From positions 1 to 44,571 of the forward strand of contig NZ_SWMS01000036.1 of the NCBI RefSeq assembly GCF_005146945.1: DNA of 44,571 nucleotides. The letters are read 5' to 3'. This DNA is from Prauserella endophytica. Its GTDB lineage: Bacteria > Actinomycetota > Actinomycetes > Mycobacteriales > Pseudonocardiaceae. The position numbers and the translations under genes are program-made. Each line of letters begins with the position of its first letter. Position 1 is the stretch's first letter. Positions 36,465-44,571 of this stretch are shown one piece after another. The notes below the pieces were generated by a model, which made no database searches, was not told the DNA's origin, and worked only from the letters and a program-made list of their open reading frames with translations.

Positions 36465-37957
36465 TGGACACTCCCGCTGCCGGGCCGCACCAGCTCGCGC
36501 AGCCGCTTCTTGTCGGTCTTTCCGTTGGCGGTCAAGGGAAGGACGCCGACGACGTGGCAGAAGGCCGGAACCTTCGCGGGCTCCAGCAGGCCGGCGAGGT
36601 CGGCGAGCACGGCGTCGCCGTCGCGCTCGGAGACGACGACGATCTCGAGGTCGTGGTCGTCCTCCGGGGGCAACGCGGCACTCGCGGTGACCCCGTCGAC
36701 CCGCGCGGCGGCCGACTCGATCTCGATCAGGCTGGCCCGTACGCCCCTGCGTTTGAACTGGTCGTCGCGGCGGCCGTGGAAATACAGGTGGCCGTCGTCG
36801 TCGAGGTGGCCGTAGTCACCGGTGCGCAGCCTGCGCGAGCCGGTCGCCGGGTCGATGTCGTAACGCTGCGCGGTCAGTTCCGGATCGCCCCGGTAGCCGG
36901 CCATCACGTGGGGCCCCAGCACCACGATCTCTCCGACCGTGCCGACCGGGACCGGCTCGCCGTCCTCGCCGAGGATGCGGACCTCGGTGCCGGGCAGCGC
37001 GGTGCCGACCGAGCCGGGCTTGCGCCGGTCGACATCGGGCGCGGCGATGGTGACCCGCTTGCACTCGGTGATGCCGTACATCGAGACGATGGCCGCGCGG
37101 GGGAACACCGCGCGGAGCTCGTCGATGTCGGCCGTGGTCAGCGCCGCCCCGGTGTTCGTGAACATCCGCACGTGATCGGGGGCATCACCGCGCCGGGCCA
37201 GCCTGGCCAGCATCCGAGCGGTCGACGGCACGGTCGGCAGCACGGTCGCGCGCACGGCGCGCATGAGTTTGAGCATGCCGATCGGGTCGTCGGCGTCGGC
37301 GAGGACCAGCTCGGCGCCGGCCAGCGCCGACAGCAGCACCTGATAGAGGCCGTAGTCGAACGACATGGGCGATCCGACCAGCACCACGTCGGTGTCCCGA
37401 TAGGACAATCGGGCATGGATCGCACGTGCGGCGAACTCGACCGCGGAGTGCGGGCAGACGACCCCCTTGGGCGCCGAGGTGCTGCCAGACGTGTAGATCA
37501 GCATCGCGGTGTCGTCCGGTTCGACGGCGACCGGGTCGTCCTCGCCCTCCCCGGTCACTATGTCCTCTATGGACAGGACCTGGCACGGCACCTCGGGCCT
37601 TCCGTCGGCGGGGGCGACCAGCGCGGCGGGCTCGGCGTCGGCCACGACGGCGCACAGCGCGGCGGGCGGCAGGTGCGGGCTCAGCGGCACCAGCACCGCG
37701 CCCGCACGCAGCACGCCGAACACCACCGCGGACAGCTCGCGGCGGTTGCGCGAGCACAGCGCGACCCGGTCGCCCTTGCGCACGCCCGCTTCGATCAGCG
37801 ACCTCGCGACCGCACGCGCGGCGGCGCGCAGTTCGGCATAGGTCCACGCCCCCACCGCGTCGCGGACGGCGGGGGCCTGCGGAGCGCGGCCCGCGGCGTC
37901 GTCGAGGATCGCGGCCCCGCCGGTCCGGGACGGGACGTACAGCGTCACCGAGGCCAC
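36461..37957 (-). CDS. AMP-forming acyl/amino-acid ligase
   Basis: A 498-residue ANL enzyme that adenylates a carboxylic acid and loads the carrier. Motifs are LIYTSGSTSAPKGVV (A3), YGITECKRVTI (A5), RTGDYGHLDDDGHLYF (A7), GRRDDQFKRRGVR (A8) and NGKTDKKRL with the A10 Lys. Its pattern is close to exosortase-A-associated acyl ligases and BtrJ-like roles rather than FAAL. Because the coupled downstream gene decarboxylates amino acids, an amino acid is the likely substrate (inference). It overlaps the KASIII-like gene by 13 bases and the decarboxylase by 4. Confidence 0.9.
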   Translation of the reverse strand: MASVTLYVPSRTGGAAILDDAAGRAPQAPAVRDAVGAWTYAELRAAARAVARSLIEAGVRKGDRVALCSRNRRELSAVVFGVLRAGAVLVPLSPHLPPAALCAVVADAEPAALVAPADGRPEVPCQVLSIEDIVTGEGEDDPVAVEPDDTAMLIYTSGSTSAPKGVVCPHSAVEFAARAIHARLSYRDTDVVLVGSPMSFDYGLYQVLLSALAGAELVLADADDPIGMLKLMRAVRATVLPTVPSTARMLARLARRGDAPDHVRMFTNTGAALTTADIDELRAVFPRAAIVSMYGITECKRVTIAAPDVDRRKPGSVGTALPGTEVRILGEDGEPVPVGTVGEIVVLGPHVMAGYRGDPELTAQRYDIDPATGSRRLRTGDYGHLDDDGHLYFHGRRDDQFKRRGVRASLIEIESAAARVDGVTASAALPPEDDHDLEIVVVSERDGDAVLADLAGLLEPAKVPAFCHVVGVLPLTANGKTDKKRLRELVRPGSGSVQ

Positions 37958-39000
37958 GTCCGCTCGGTCGCCGCGGGCATGCCGCCGAGAATCTCGAACA
38001 CGGCGCTGGTCGCTGTCAGGCCCGCGCCGCCGCCGACCATCAGCACCCGGTCACCCGGCTTGACCACACCCTCCAGCAGCAGGTGGCGCAGGCCGGCGAA
38101 CTGGTCGCCGGCACCGAGATGTCCGTGTGTGCGAGCGAAGGTCCACGAGGTCTGCTCCTCGTGGATACCGACGAGCTGGCTGAGCTGCCAGTCCAGCTTC
38201 GCCCGGCCCGCGGCGGGGATGACGACGCCGCCCAGATCGCCGAACTCGGTCTTGGCCTCGGCCAGCGCGCCCGCGACGGACGCCTTGACCGCCTCGGCCA
38301 GCCGCACGGTCGAGGCGCGCATGCCGCCGTTGTTGGCGAAGTGGTAGGCGATCCGGCTGGTGATGTCCAGCGGACCCGGCTGATAGGTGTCGTGGAACTT
38401 CTCGCCGCGCAGCACCTGCTCCAGGCCGTTGTCCGACACGGTGTAGGTGGACAGCAGCCGGGCGAAGCCGCTCTCGGTGGACAGCAGCATCGCGGTGCCG
38501 CCGTCGCCGTAGGGCAGGCCGCGCTCGGTACGCCAGCGGTCGACACCGGGCATGGCGAAGCGGTCGCCGGTGGTCAGCAACGCCGCGCCGCCCGCCATTC
38601 CCCGGCCGCGCTCGAACAGCAGCCGCGACGCGGCCAGGTCCATCGCGCCGACCGCGGCGTTGCACTGCTGCTGCACGTCGAAGGCGACCACCGAGTCACC
38701 CACGGCGAAGCGCGCCACGTACGAAGCGGCGGGCCACATGTCGACACCCTGGTACCAAAGACTGGAGTGGAAGACCAGGCGGATGTCGCCGACGTCGACA
38801 GCCGAATGCGTGATCGCGTCCCGCGCGGCCAGCACCGCCATCTCCGGCGCGGCCAGCTTGGGCTCGACCAGCACGGACGTGATGCCGTTGGCCTCGAGTT
38901 CCTCGGCGTCGTACTCCCCGGCGGCGATGGCGTCCTCCGCCGACGCCGCCGGCGGAAGGTACGCACCCAGTCCCGCCACGTAGATGTCGTCCCACTGCAT
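37945..39000 (-). CDS. KASIII-like acyltransferase (CerJ/ChlB3-like active site)
   Basis: A 351-residue thiolase-fold protein. Cys113 in VQQQCNAAVGAMDLA is the acyl-binding residue. The FabH His motif is lost (IPAAGRAK, Ala263), and the Asn motif is replaced by RTHGHLGAGDQF with His294 and Asp299. KASIII relatives that make esters or amides by acyl transfer rather than condensing malonyl units (CerJ, ChlB3 group) show this kind of change. It may therefore transfer the carrier-bound decarboxylated aminoacyl group to the tetronate product. The ATG at 39000 has GAGGAG upstream. Confidence 0.85.
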   Translation of the reverse strand: MQWDDIYVAGLGAYLPPAASAEDAIAAGEYDAEELEANGITSVLVEPKLAAPEMAVLAARDAITHSAVDVGDIRLVFHSSLWYQGVDMWPAASYVARFAVGDSVVAFDVQQQCNAAVGAMDLAASRLLFERGRGMAGGAALLTTGDRFAMPGVDRWRTERGLPYGDGGTAMLLSTESGFARLLSTYTVSDNGLEQVLRGEKFHDTYQPGPLDITSRIAYHFANNGGMRASTVRLAEAVKASVAGALAEAKTEFGDLGGVVIPAAGRAKLDWQLSQLVGIHEEQTSWTFARTHGHLGAGDQFAGLRHLLLEGVVKPGDRVLMVGGGAGLTATSAVFEILGGMPAATERTWPR

Positions 39001-39076
39001 GTGCTGCTCCTCTGCTCGTTCCCTGCCATGCGGCGGCATGCGTTGCCCAGCGTGCCCGGGGAGTCTGATGCGGCTC

Positions 39077-40561
39077 TTAGGGCGCGCCTTGGAGACGGGC
39101 GGGCAGCAGCCGGGCGGCAAGCACGGCCCCCGCGGCACTGACGCCGCCGGCGACAGCGAGGGAGACGACCGCCGCGTGATCGAATGCGGCGTTCGCCTGG
39201 GCGACCATCGCTGCCCCGTCCGGAGCGGCGACGGCGAGGTCGACGGCCTGCTGCAAGGTCTCCGCTCCGCCGCCGGCCTGGAACACCCGGTTGAGCAGCG
39301 CCCCCACCACCGCGACGCCGAGCGCCCAGCCGAGTTCCTGCATGGTGTCGTTGACCGCGGAGCCGGAGCTGGCCCGGTCATCGGACAGGCTCGACACCAG
39401 GACACTGGTGGCCACCGGGGTGGCGATACCGAAGCCGAAACCGGCGGCGACCAGCGCGACCACGATGACGGGATAGCTGTGGGCAAGGCCGAGCCCGCCG
39501 ATGCCGAGCGCGGACAGCATCATGCCCGCCCCGACCGTCGCGCGGACGCCGACCAGCCTGCCAAGACTCGGGGATAACGCCGTGCCGACGAGCACGCTCA
39601 CCGCGACCGGCCCCACGGCCAGACCTGCCGAGAACGGACTCATCTCGAGCTGCACCTGAAGTCGTTGGGTCAGCACGAACAGCGCGCCAGCGAGACCGAA
39701 GAACAACAACATGTTCCCGATCGCCGCCCCGCCGAATCGCCTGTCGGCCAACAGGGACAGCTCCATGAGCGGGTACTTCGCCGTGCGCAGCCTGCGCACG
39801 AACGCCACCCCGGCCAGAACCGTGGCGACCGCGCCCGTGATCACCAGCGCGTCGAGCCGCCCGGACGCGCCGAACTCGATCACCGTGAAGACCAGGCCAC
39901 CGACTGCCAGCACCGACAGCACGGCCCCGACCGCGTCGGTCGGCCGCGAGGCCGGGTCGGCCGACTCACGCACGAAGAACACGCCCGTCAACACGATCAC
40001 CGCGACCATCGGCACGTTGAGCAGGAACACCGCGGCCCAGCCGAACTCGTCGACCACCAGGCCGCCCAGGATCGGCCCGAGCGCGACGCCGAGCGCCGCG
40101 ATGCCGCTCCACACGGCGATCGCCATGGCCCGCTCCTTGCGGTCGAAGACATGCAGCAGGATCGACAGCGTCCCCGGCATGACGAAAGCGGCGGCGGCAC
40201 CCAGCAGTCCCCGCAGGACGATGAGCTGCCAGGGCTCCCGCGCGAGTGCGGCGAGCATCGACGCGCCCGCGAACACGACGAGCCCGCCGAGTGTCAACCG
40301 CTTGCGACCCCATCGGTCCGACCACACACCGGCCGCCATGAGCAGTCCTGCGAACACGATCGAGTAGCCGTCCACGATCCACTGCACGGCGGGCAGGTCC
40401 GCGCGGAGGTCGCGCATCAACGCCGGAATCGCCACGTTGAGCGCGGAGTTGTTCAACACCACCACACACAACGCGAGCCCCATCAACACCAGCACCACCC
40501 AGCGCCGGCTGTCCGGCTCGGCGGGCGACTCGGCCTCGGTGTCACCGGGTGTGGCGGTCAC
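39077..40561 (-). CDS. MFS drug exporter, DHA2 (EmrB/QacA-like)
   Basis: A 494-residue permease with about 14 membrane spans. Family signs are LNNSALNVAIPALMRDL in the first span, VWSDRWGRKRLTLGG in the loop after span 2, and FVMPGTLSILLHVFDRKERA, given here as FVMPGTLSILLHVF and RKERAMAIAVWSG. It probably exports the cluster product and gives self-resistance. The GTG at 40561 has GAGGAG upstream. It leads the second minus-strand operon, ending 76 bp before the KASIII-like gene. Confidence 0.9.
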   Translation of the reverse strand: MTATPGDTEAESPAEPDSRRWVVLVLMGLALCVVVLNNSALNVAIPALMRDLRADLPAVQWIVDGYSIVFAGLLMAAGVWSDRWGRKRLTLGGLVVFAGASMLAALAREPWQLIVLRGLLGAAAAFVMPGTLSILLHVFDRKERAMAIAVWSGIAALGVALGPILGGLVVDEFGWAAVFLLNVPMVAVIVLTGVFFVRESADPASRPTDAVGAVLSVLAVGGLVFTVIEFGASGRLDALVITGAVATVLAGVAFVRRLRTAKYPLMELSLLADRRFGGAAIGNMLLFFGLAGALFVLTQRLQVQLEMSPFSAGLAVGPVAVSVLVGTALSPSLGRLVGVRATVGAGMMLSALGIGGLGLAHSYPVIVVALVAAGFGFGIATPVATSVLVSSLSDDRASSGSAVNDTMQELGWALGVAVVGALLNRVFQAGGGAETLQQAVDLAVAAPDGAAMVAQANAAFDHAAVVSLAVAGGVSAAGAVLAARLLPARLQGAP

Positions 40562-40672
40562 TGCGGGCTCCTCGTCAACAGGCGAACTCAGCCCTCCGAT
40601 CCACCCACAACCGGCTTAAGCCCGCCTTACTCCCTGCTACCCGGAGGTCGCGCGGGTATCCGCACCGCCCGC

Positions 40673-40726
40673 TTTCCCGGGTCAGACCCCCAACGGTGGT
40701 CATCGCCGGTGGGGCTTCGTCGTTGC
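40673..40726. terminator. Terminator-like hairpin after DinB-like gene; second copy of the direct repeat
   Basis: TTTCCCGGGTCAGACCCCC through TTCGTCGTTGC repeats the sequence at 1199-1252 in the same orientation, with about five changes and one base missing. CCCCAACGGTGG pairs imperfectly with the GCCGGTGGGG part. It overlaps the last codons and stop of the DinB-like gene on the minus strand and lies before the exporter gene, so it most likely ends the DinB transcript. Confidence 0.5.
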
Positions 40727-41248
40727 GGCAGCTACTGACGGCTCTGGCCGTCCGGTTACGGGCTGATCGATCTGTTCGCGCAGGATGTCACCGTGGCCCG
40801 CGTGCCGGGCGAACTCTTCGCTCATGGCGAGGAGAGTCCATCGCATGCTGACGGTTCCCTCGCGGGGGTTCTCCTTGGTGTCGTCGAGGTCGAAGCGGGC
40901 GGCGATCGCCCGTGATCGCTCGCTTGCCCGCTCGAACTCCGCGATGACGTCGGCCAAGAGCTCGTCGTCTGCGACGGCGAAGGTGCCCTCGTCTCGGTTC
41001 GAGTATCCGTCGCATTCGGATTCGGCGAGGCCCGCCCAGAATCGTTGAAACCAGATCCGTTCGGCGGCCGCGGCATGTTTGATCAAGGAGATCGGTGTCG
41101 TCAGCGACGCGACGAGTCGGCGGCGGGCGTCGGCTTCCGAGAGGCCGCGTGCGGTCTCGATCAGGGCTTCGCGGTTGCGATCGAGCATGTTCTCGATGAT
41201 CGCGCGCTCGGCGCCGTTGGTCATTCGGTTGGTACTCAAGGGTTTCAC
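40700..41248 (-). CDS. DinB-like protein (DUF664 type)
   Basis: About 182 residues, predicted four-helix bundle of the DinB/YfiT superfamily, metal-binding proteins that act as thiol-dependent transferases or isomerases or have unknown roles. Likely metal His residues are in ISLIKHAAAAERIWF and EEFARHAGHGDILREQID, with the typical spacing to the C-terminal HxxH-like pair. The sequence STRWTLLAM-like segment here is SMRWTLLAMSEE, usual for actinomycete DUF664. The start is uncertain: GTG 41248 is used, ATG 41224 (MTNGAERAII) also fits. Probably not part of the biosynthetic cluster. Confidence 0.85.
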   Translation of the reverse strand: MKPLSTNRMTNGAERAIIENMLDRNREALIETARGLSEADARRRLVASLTTPISLIKHAAAAERIWFQRFWAGLAESECDGYSNRDEGTFAVADDELLADVIAEFERASERSRAIAARFDLDDTKENPREGTVSMRWTLLAMSEEFARHAGHGDILREQIDQPVTGRPEPSVAAATTKPHRR

Positions 41249-41674
41249 TCCATTCTCTTGCGCGGCGGCGGAATCCGTCCGGTCCCGCCTCGGTCGGCGT
41301 GGCTGGTCGTGAGGCTGCGTTCGGCGAGGGCAGGAGAAGCCGGGACGTCACATCCGGAGCTGCGGAATGAGCCGGAGCGGTCTCGGGGCGCTCATCGGCG
41401 TGACGCGCAGGGCGCGGGTCGATGCGGGCGGAGTCGAACACCAGAGCCGAGGCCGGTTCAGGTCGGGAGCCGAACCGATCGCTGACGCGTATGCCCGTCT
41501 GTCGCCGATCATCCCATGACTTCGGCGGCGAGCCCATGCATTCGAAGCGAGTGCCGGAGACGACCTTGTCCGGCCGCCCGCGCGGTGGACAGGTGACAAG
41601 GCCGCGTTTCAGCAGTCCTCACGTCTGCACTACCCTGGGCAACTCCTCGAACAGCAAGGACCGTGAGGGTGGCA
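41249..41674. other. Intergenic region without a recognisable gene
   Basis: This 426-bp stretch separates divergent genes. I see no protein-like frame, RNA gene or striking repeat. It should hold the promoters of the DinB-like gene and of the large unknown gene; GAGGGT just before 41675 is the ribosome site of the latter. Confidence 0.4.
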
Positions 41675-43738
41675 ATGCGCACCTACTTCGAGCCCGAGGA
41701 CACCGACGCGTTCGAGTCGGCCAAAGCCCTCTTGATCCGGCGCTGCATGGTCTGGGCGAAGCGACAGGGCCGGGAACTCGATCCGATGGCGCTGGACACG
41801 ATGCTGAACTTCCGGCACAACAGCATCGACGGGCGGTTGGGGTACTGGACCACCGGCTTGGTCGAGGAGTTCCTGCTGTCGCACACGCCGCGCACCCTGT
41901 CGGCCAACGCGCGGGACGTGGCCCACATACCCGAGGACTTGCGCCTGCTCGTTCGTTACCTGCACGCGACCGGGCTGGCCGATCCCACCGGTGATCCGCA
42001 GGACCATCTCGACGCGGCCATCACGAAGGCCGGCAACGAGTTCCCCGCCGCCATGGCCGACGAACGCAACTTCGGCGTGGCCAAGTTCTGGGCGATGAAC
42101 GCCCTCCGACGGGGGGCGGATCTCGCCGACGGTGCCGCCATGGCCGGGTTCCTCGACGACGCCCGCATGGGCCGGGTCGACTACGACGACGGCGTTCTCG
42201 CTGAGATCGCCGCGCGACATGTCCTCGATGGCGGTGGCCGGCCCGAACGCGCGGTGGTCCAGCTGCCGGTGTCCCTTCCGCCGGACGCGGAGCTCGCGGC
42301 AGCCGCCGAGCGGACCCCGGTCGTCGCCCGGTTGCGGGGGCTGGTCGAATGGGTCGGCGAGGGTCGAGCGCTGACCCCGAGCGGCAACCTGAAGCTCGCC
42401 GATGCCCGCGAGCTGGTGACGCTGCTGGACACCGGCGACCGGTTCGATCCGCGGATCGGGGACCGGGTCTATCGAACCCAGAGCAGCGCCGACCTGCCCG
42501 TCCTGTCCTCTCTGGTCGGGCTGGCCAAGAGGATCCGCGTCGTCCGGGTGGTGAGAGGCAAGCTGGTGAGGGTGGCCAAGAACGCTCGGCTGCTTGGCGA
42601 CAGCCTTGCGTTGTGGACGGCCGCGTTCGGCGAACTGCCCTCACCCGAGCTCGTCACGCAAGGAGGTCATTGGCCGCCCGAGCACACCACTCTGCTCAGC
42701 GTCCTCATCGACGAGGTGCTGGCCGACCTGCTCAACACCCTCTACGGGCTACCCGAACCGATGCCGGTCGTCCGGCTCGAGGCAGGTGTCTGGCTGTCCT
42801 TGAACGAAGCCTTCGACCCGGATGACCTCGATGCGGCGTCCGAGACGGTGTGGCGAAAGGGGGTCGGGACCGACCTGCGCCGGCTGTTGGCCACGCTTGC
42901 CGACTTCGGCGCGGTGGAGCTGACCACCGCGGAGCCGGATCCGGTTTTCCGCGCCGATCTGGGCTTCGACCAGGGCGTGGCACCCGACCAGGTCGCGCCG
43001 TTCCCGCCGGACATGCTCGATCGGCTGCGGGCCGCACTGCGGCCGGGCGCCGGCCCGATGGAACTGGTGTCGCTCACGCCACTCGCCACCCGGGCGGTGC
43101 GCGCCCGGCTGGTCGAAGAGGGCCGGCACGCGCCGCTGGTCGGTGAGCTGGCCGGCGCCGAACCCGGGCCCATGCTGGGCATGCTCTCCGAGCACTACAG
43201 CCCGGAGACGGCAGCGGACGAGGTCGCCGGATGGCTGGCCGCCCACGGTGGCCGGGACCGCGGACTGCCGCAACTGCTCGACGCGATCCGCGGCTGTCCG
43301 TTCCGCACGCGCGCAACCGCGATGCTCGACATGCTGTCCCACACCGTCCCCGACCGATGCGCGCTCCTGCGGAACCTGCGCTCAGACCGGCATCTGGGCC
43401 CGATCGCGACGCACCTGCTGGTCGAGGACGGCGAACTAGCGATGGAAGAGCTCGGCGAGGAGGAAGGCCTGCGCGGCATGGCCGAGCAGCTCATCCACCT
43501 GCTGGAGGCCGGCGGGCCCGACGCCGTTGCCGACGCGCTGGCCGAGAGCCCGCCGGACGAGGCGCGCGGCTTGATGGCGGCCCTTTCGGCGTCCGGTCAT
43601 CCGGACGAGACCGGGCTGGAGGAGCTACGCGAGCTGTTCGCCGCGCGGCGGCCTGGGCTCGCGACCGTCCATCCACTTGCCGGGACATCTCGGGCATCTC
43701 GGAATGCGCGGGGGAAGGGGCGGAAGCGGCGGCGTTGA
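41675..43738 (+). CDS. Large protein of unknown function (687 aa)
   Basis: I do not recognise a domain. The sequence opens MRTYFEPEDTDAFESAKALL and is rich in Leu, Ala, Asp and Glu, with amphipathic helices suggesting an all-helical, possibly repeat, fold. A cluster of basic residues occurs at about 295-320 (GLAKRIRVVRVVRGKLVRVAK in part: KRIRVVRVVRGKLVRVAK). The tail is very basic (RASRNARGKGRKRRR), as in nucleic-acid-binding or nucleoid proteins. There is no signal peptide or membrane segment. The ATG at 41675 has GAGGGT upstream; a GTG at 41663 is possible. It is transcribed alone. Confidence 0.75.
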   Translation: MRTYFEPEDTDAFESAKALLIRRCMVWAKRQGRELDPMALDTMLNFRHNSIDGRLGYWTTGLVEEFLLSHTPRTLSANARDVAHIPEDLRLLVRYLHATGLADPTGDPQDHLDAAITKAGNEFPAAMADERNFGVAKFWAMNALRRGADLADGAAMAGFLDDARMGRVDYDDGVLAEIAARHVLDGGGRPERAVVQLPVSLPPDAELAAAAERTPVVARLRGLVEWVGEGRALTPSGNLKLADARELVTLLDTGDRFDPRIGDRVYRTQSSADLPVLSSLVGLAKRIRVVRVVRGKLVRVAKNARLLGDSLALWTAAFGELPSPELVTQGGHWPPEHTTLLSVLIDEVLADLLNTLYGLPEPMPVVRLEAGVWLSLNEAFDPDDLDAASETVWRKGVGTDLRRLLATLADFGAVELTTAEPDPVFRADLGFDQGVAPDQVAPFPPDMLDRLRAALRPGAGPMELVSLTPLATRAVRARLVEEGRHAPLVGELAGAEPGPMLGMLSEHYSPETAADEVAGWLAAHGGRDRGLPQLLDAIRGCPFRTRATAMLDMLSHTVPDRCALLRNLRSDRHLGPIATHLLVEDGELAMEELGEEEGLRGMAEQLIHLLEAGGPDAVADALAESPPDEARGLMAALSASGHPDETGLEELRELFAARRPGLATVHPLAGTSRASRNARGKGRKRRR

Positions 43739-43770
43739 GCCCAGCTTCACTCGTCGGCCGCCGCGAACCG

Positions 43771-43905
43771 CTACAGCGGCTCATCCAGCCCGGCGTGTTC
43801 CAACATCTGCGTCCGCGGCAGGAACTCCCACGGCATCCCCGTGCACAGCACGGGGATGCCGCACAGCGCATGGCGATCGTCCAACCGCTTGCATCGAATC
43901 ACAGA
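43771..43905 (-). pseudogene. Degraded IS5-type transposase fragment
   Basis: The minus strand encodes CKRLDDRHALCGIPVL then CTGMPWEFLPR, matching the N-terminal block of IS5/IS1182-like transposases (usual form LDDR-x-AL-x-GI-x-FVL-x-TGIPWE-x-LP). It then runs into TQMLEHAGLDEPL and a stop at 43771, with no further transposase sequence. Only this short remnant remains. It is a different family branch from the intact element at the left edge. Confidence 0.6.
43831..43861. repeat. Perfect 14-bp palindrome with 3-base loop
   Basis: CGGCATCCCCGTGC (43831-43844), loop ACA, then GCACGGGGATGCCG (43848-43861). This is a long, perfect, GC-rich hairpin inside the transposase remnant. It could act as a terminator, a recombination scar or a target of the IS; there is no T-run. 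Confidence 0.8.
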
Positions 43906-43934
43906 CCGAGATCATTCTGTTCACGACCTCCTAG

Positions 43935-44471
43935 TGCCCTAACGCCAACCACCTGCTGCTGGTCGCCGTCCGGGCGCTGGTCGACGGGGTCACCACCGCC
44001 CTGCACGAGGCCGCGACCGCTCGTCAGCGGCGGATGCTCGACGCGCACCTGTCAATGCGGTCGGCATCGGCCGGTCCGGTCGTCACGCTCGACCGCCAGA
44101 CGATGATCGTCGAGGACGACGCCGCCGAACTGGGGCTTGACCGGCCGACGTTGTGGGCGGCGGTGCTGGAAGCGGGTCCGTCCGCGAGCGAACTCGCACT
44201 GGCCGACGGCCTGCGCGCACGCCTGTACCCGGTCACTCCCGGCCGGCTCGAAGACGGTGTGGTGCTCGTGCTCACGCGCGGGTCCGTCCAGAGCGGTGGC
44301 CAGTTCGATCCCGGCGGCACGGGCAACCTCGGCCCGCTGGAGCAGGCCGAGGTTCGGGTCATCACCGACACACTCGCCGAGTGCGGGGGCAACAAGTCCG
44401 AGGCGGCGGCCCGCCTCGGCATCTCCCGGGGCACGCTCTACCAGCGGCTCCGCCGCTACCACCTGGAATAG
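43935..44471 (+). pseudogene. 5'-truncated transcriptional regulator with Fis-type HTH
   Basis: From about 43947 the frame reads HLLLVAVRALVDGVTTAL, then PVVTLDRQTMIVEDDAAELG and a C-terminal Fis-like helix-turn-helix (CGGNKSEAAARLGISRGTLY, QRLRRYHLE). Actinomycete GAF-Fis regulators related to AcoR have this layout after an N-terminal GAF domain. Here the GAF part is missing and an in-frame TAG (43932-43934) precedes the homologous part, beside an IS remnant. An ATG at 44034 could still yield 145 residues with the HTH, but no ribosome site is visible. Probably disrupted. Confidence 0.65.
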
Positions 44472-44497
44472 GCCCCCGAGCTGCAGTGAAGGCCACC

Positions 44498-44554
44498 ATG
44501 CCTGCGTTGAACCTGGATCCGCTGAAGGTGGGGTGGTTGTTGGCCGTGTTGTAG
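44498..44554 (+). other. Possible 18-residue ORF
   Basis: An ATG after GAAGG encodes MPALNLDPLKVGWLLAVL and stops at 44552-44554. Too short to judge. It may be a short peptide, a broken gene start or chance. Confidence 0.2.
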
Positions 44555-44571
44555 GCGGGCAGATGCCCTCT

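Noticed and set aside
38998-39080. Short inverted GCATGC-like sequences before the KASIII-like gene considered as a terminator
   Set aside because: Stem is only about 5 bp and lies within a probable operon.

Overview
The window comes from a high-GC actinomycete. Dense translational coupling with GTG starts, a SARP-type activator carrying a TTA codon and a Tat-secreted PhoD fit Pseudonocardiaceae or a related family; the genus is inference. No rRNA, complete tRNA or CRISPR array is visible.

Left edge (1-4.9 kb): an IS5-like insertion sequence with recognisable inverted ends, a 3' fragment of a tRNA-Val(GAC) gene with a terminator hairpin, a short unknown protein, a secreted HNH (DUF1524) nuclease and a divergent Tat-exported PhoD-family phosphodiesterase/phosphatase.

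Catabolic locus (4.9-14.0 kb): a GntR/UTRA regulator faces a tightly packed operon. It encodes a TauABC/SsuABC/NMT1-type ABC importer (two permeases, ATPase, lipoprotein) followed by a PfkB kinase fused to a DUF2090 aldolase-like domain, a zinc alcohol dehydrogenase, an SDR dehydrogenase and a sugar epimerase/isomerase. It looks like uptake and breakdown of one polyol, sugar or sugar-like acid, with an unusual importer class. A membrane protein and an MFS permease follow.

Biosynthetic gene cluster (16.2-40.6 kb): a minus-strand operon of 15 mostly overlapping genes (33.7 to 16.2 kb) reads FAAL, two acyl-CoA-dehydrogenase-like enzymes, ACP, single-module PKS (KS-AT-ACP), FabH-like KASIII, FkbH-like glyceryl transferase, second ACP, lipoyl-less E2-type acyltransferase, Sfp-type PPTase, alpha/beta hydrolase, type II thioesterase, flavin monooxygenase, small membrane protein and P450. 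KASIII, FkbH, ACP, E2-type acyltransferase and hydrolase are the full tetronate cassette known from agglomerin/RK-682-type pathways: a glyceryl-ACP is condensed with a beta-ketoacyl-ACP, then acetylation and elimination give an exocyclic methylene. The FAAL, dehydrogenases and PKS would supply an unsaturated beta-ketoacyl chain. A SARP activator is divergent from this operon. A second minus-strand group (40.6 to 34.9 kb) holds a DHA2 exporter, a KASIII with an acyltransferase-like active site, an AMP ligase and a PLP decarboxylase fused in frame to an ACP. This resembles the ligase/decarboxylase/carrier trios of butirosin and exosortase-A loci and may attach a decarboxylated aminoacyl group. 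The prediction is therefore an acyl tetronate decorated by a carrier-bound, decarboxylated amino acid. I cannot match this combination to a known cluster from memory.

Right edge (40.7-44.6 kb): a DinB-like protein, a large unknown protein with a basic tail, a degraded IS5-type transposase fragment with a perfect 14-bp palindrome, and a 5'-truncated Fis-HTH regulator.
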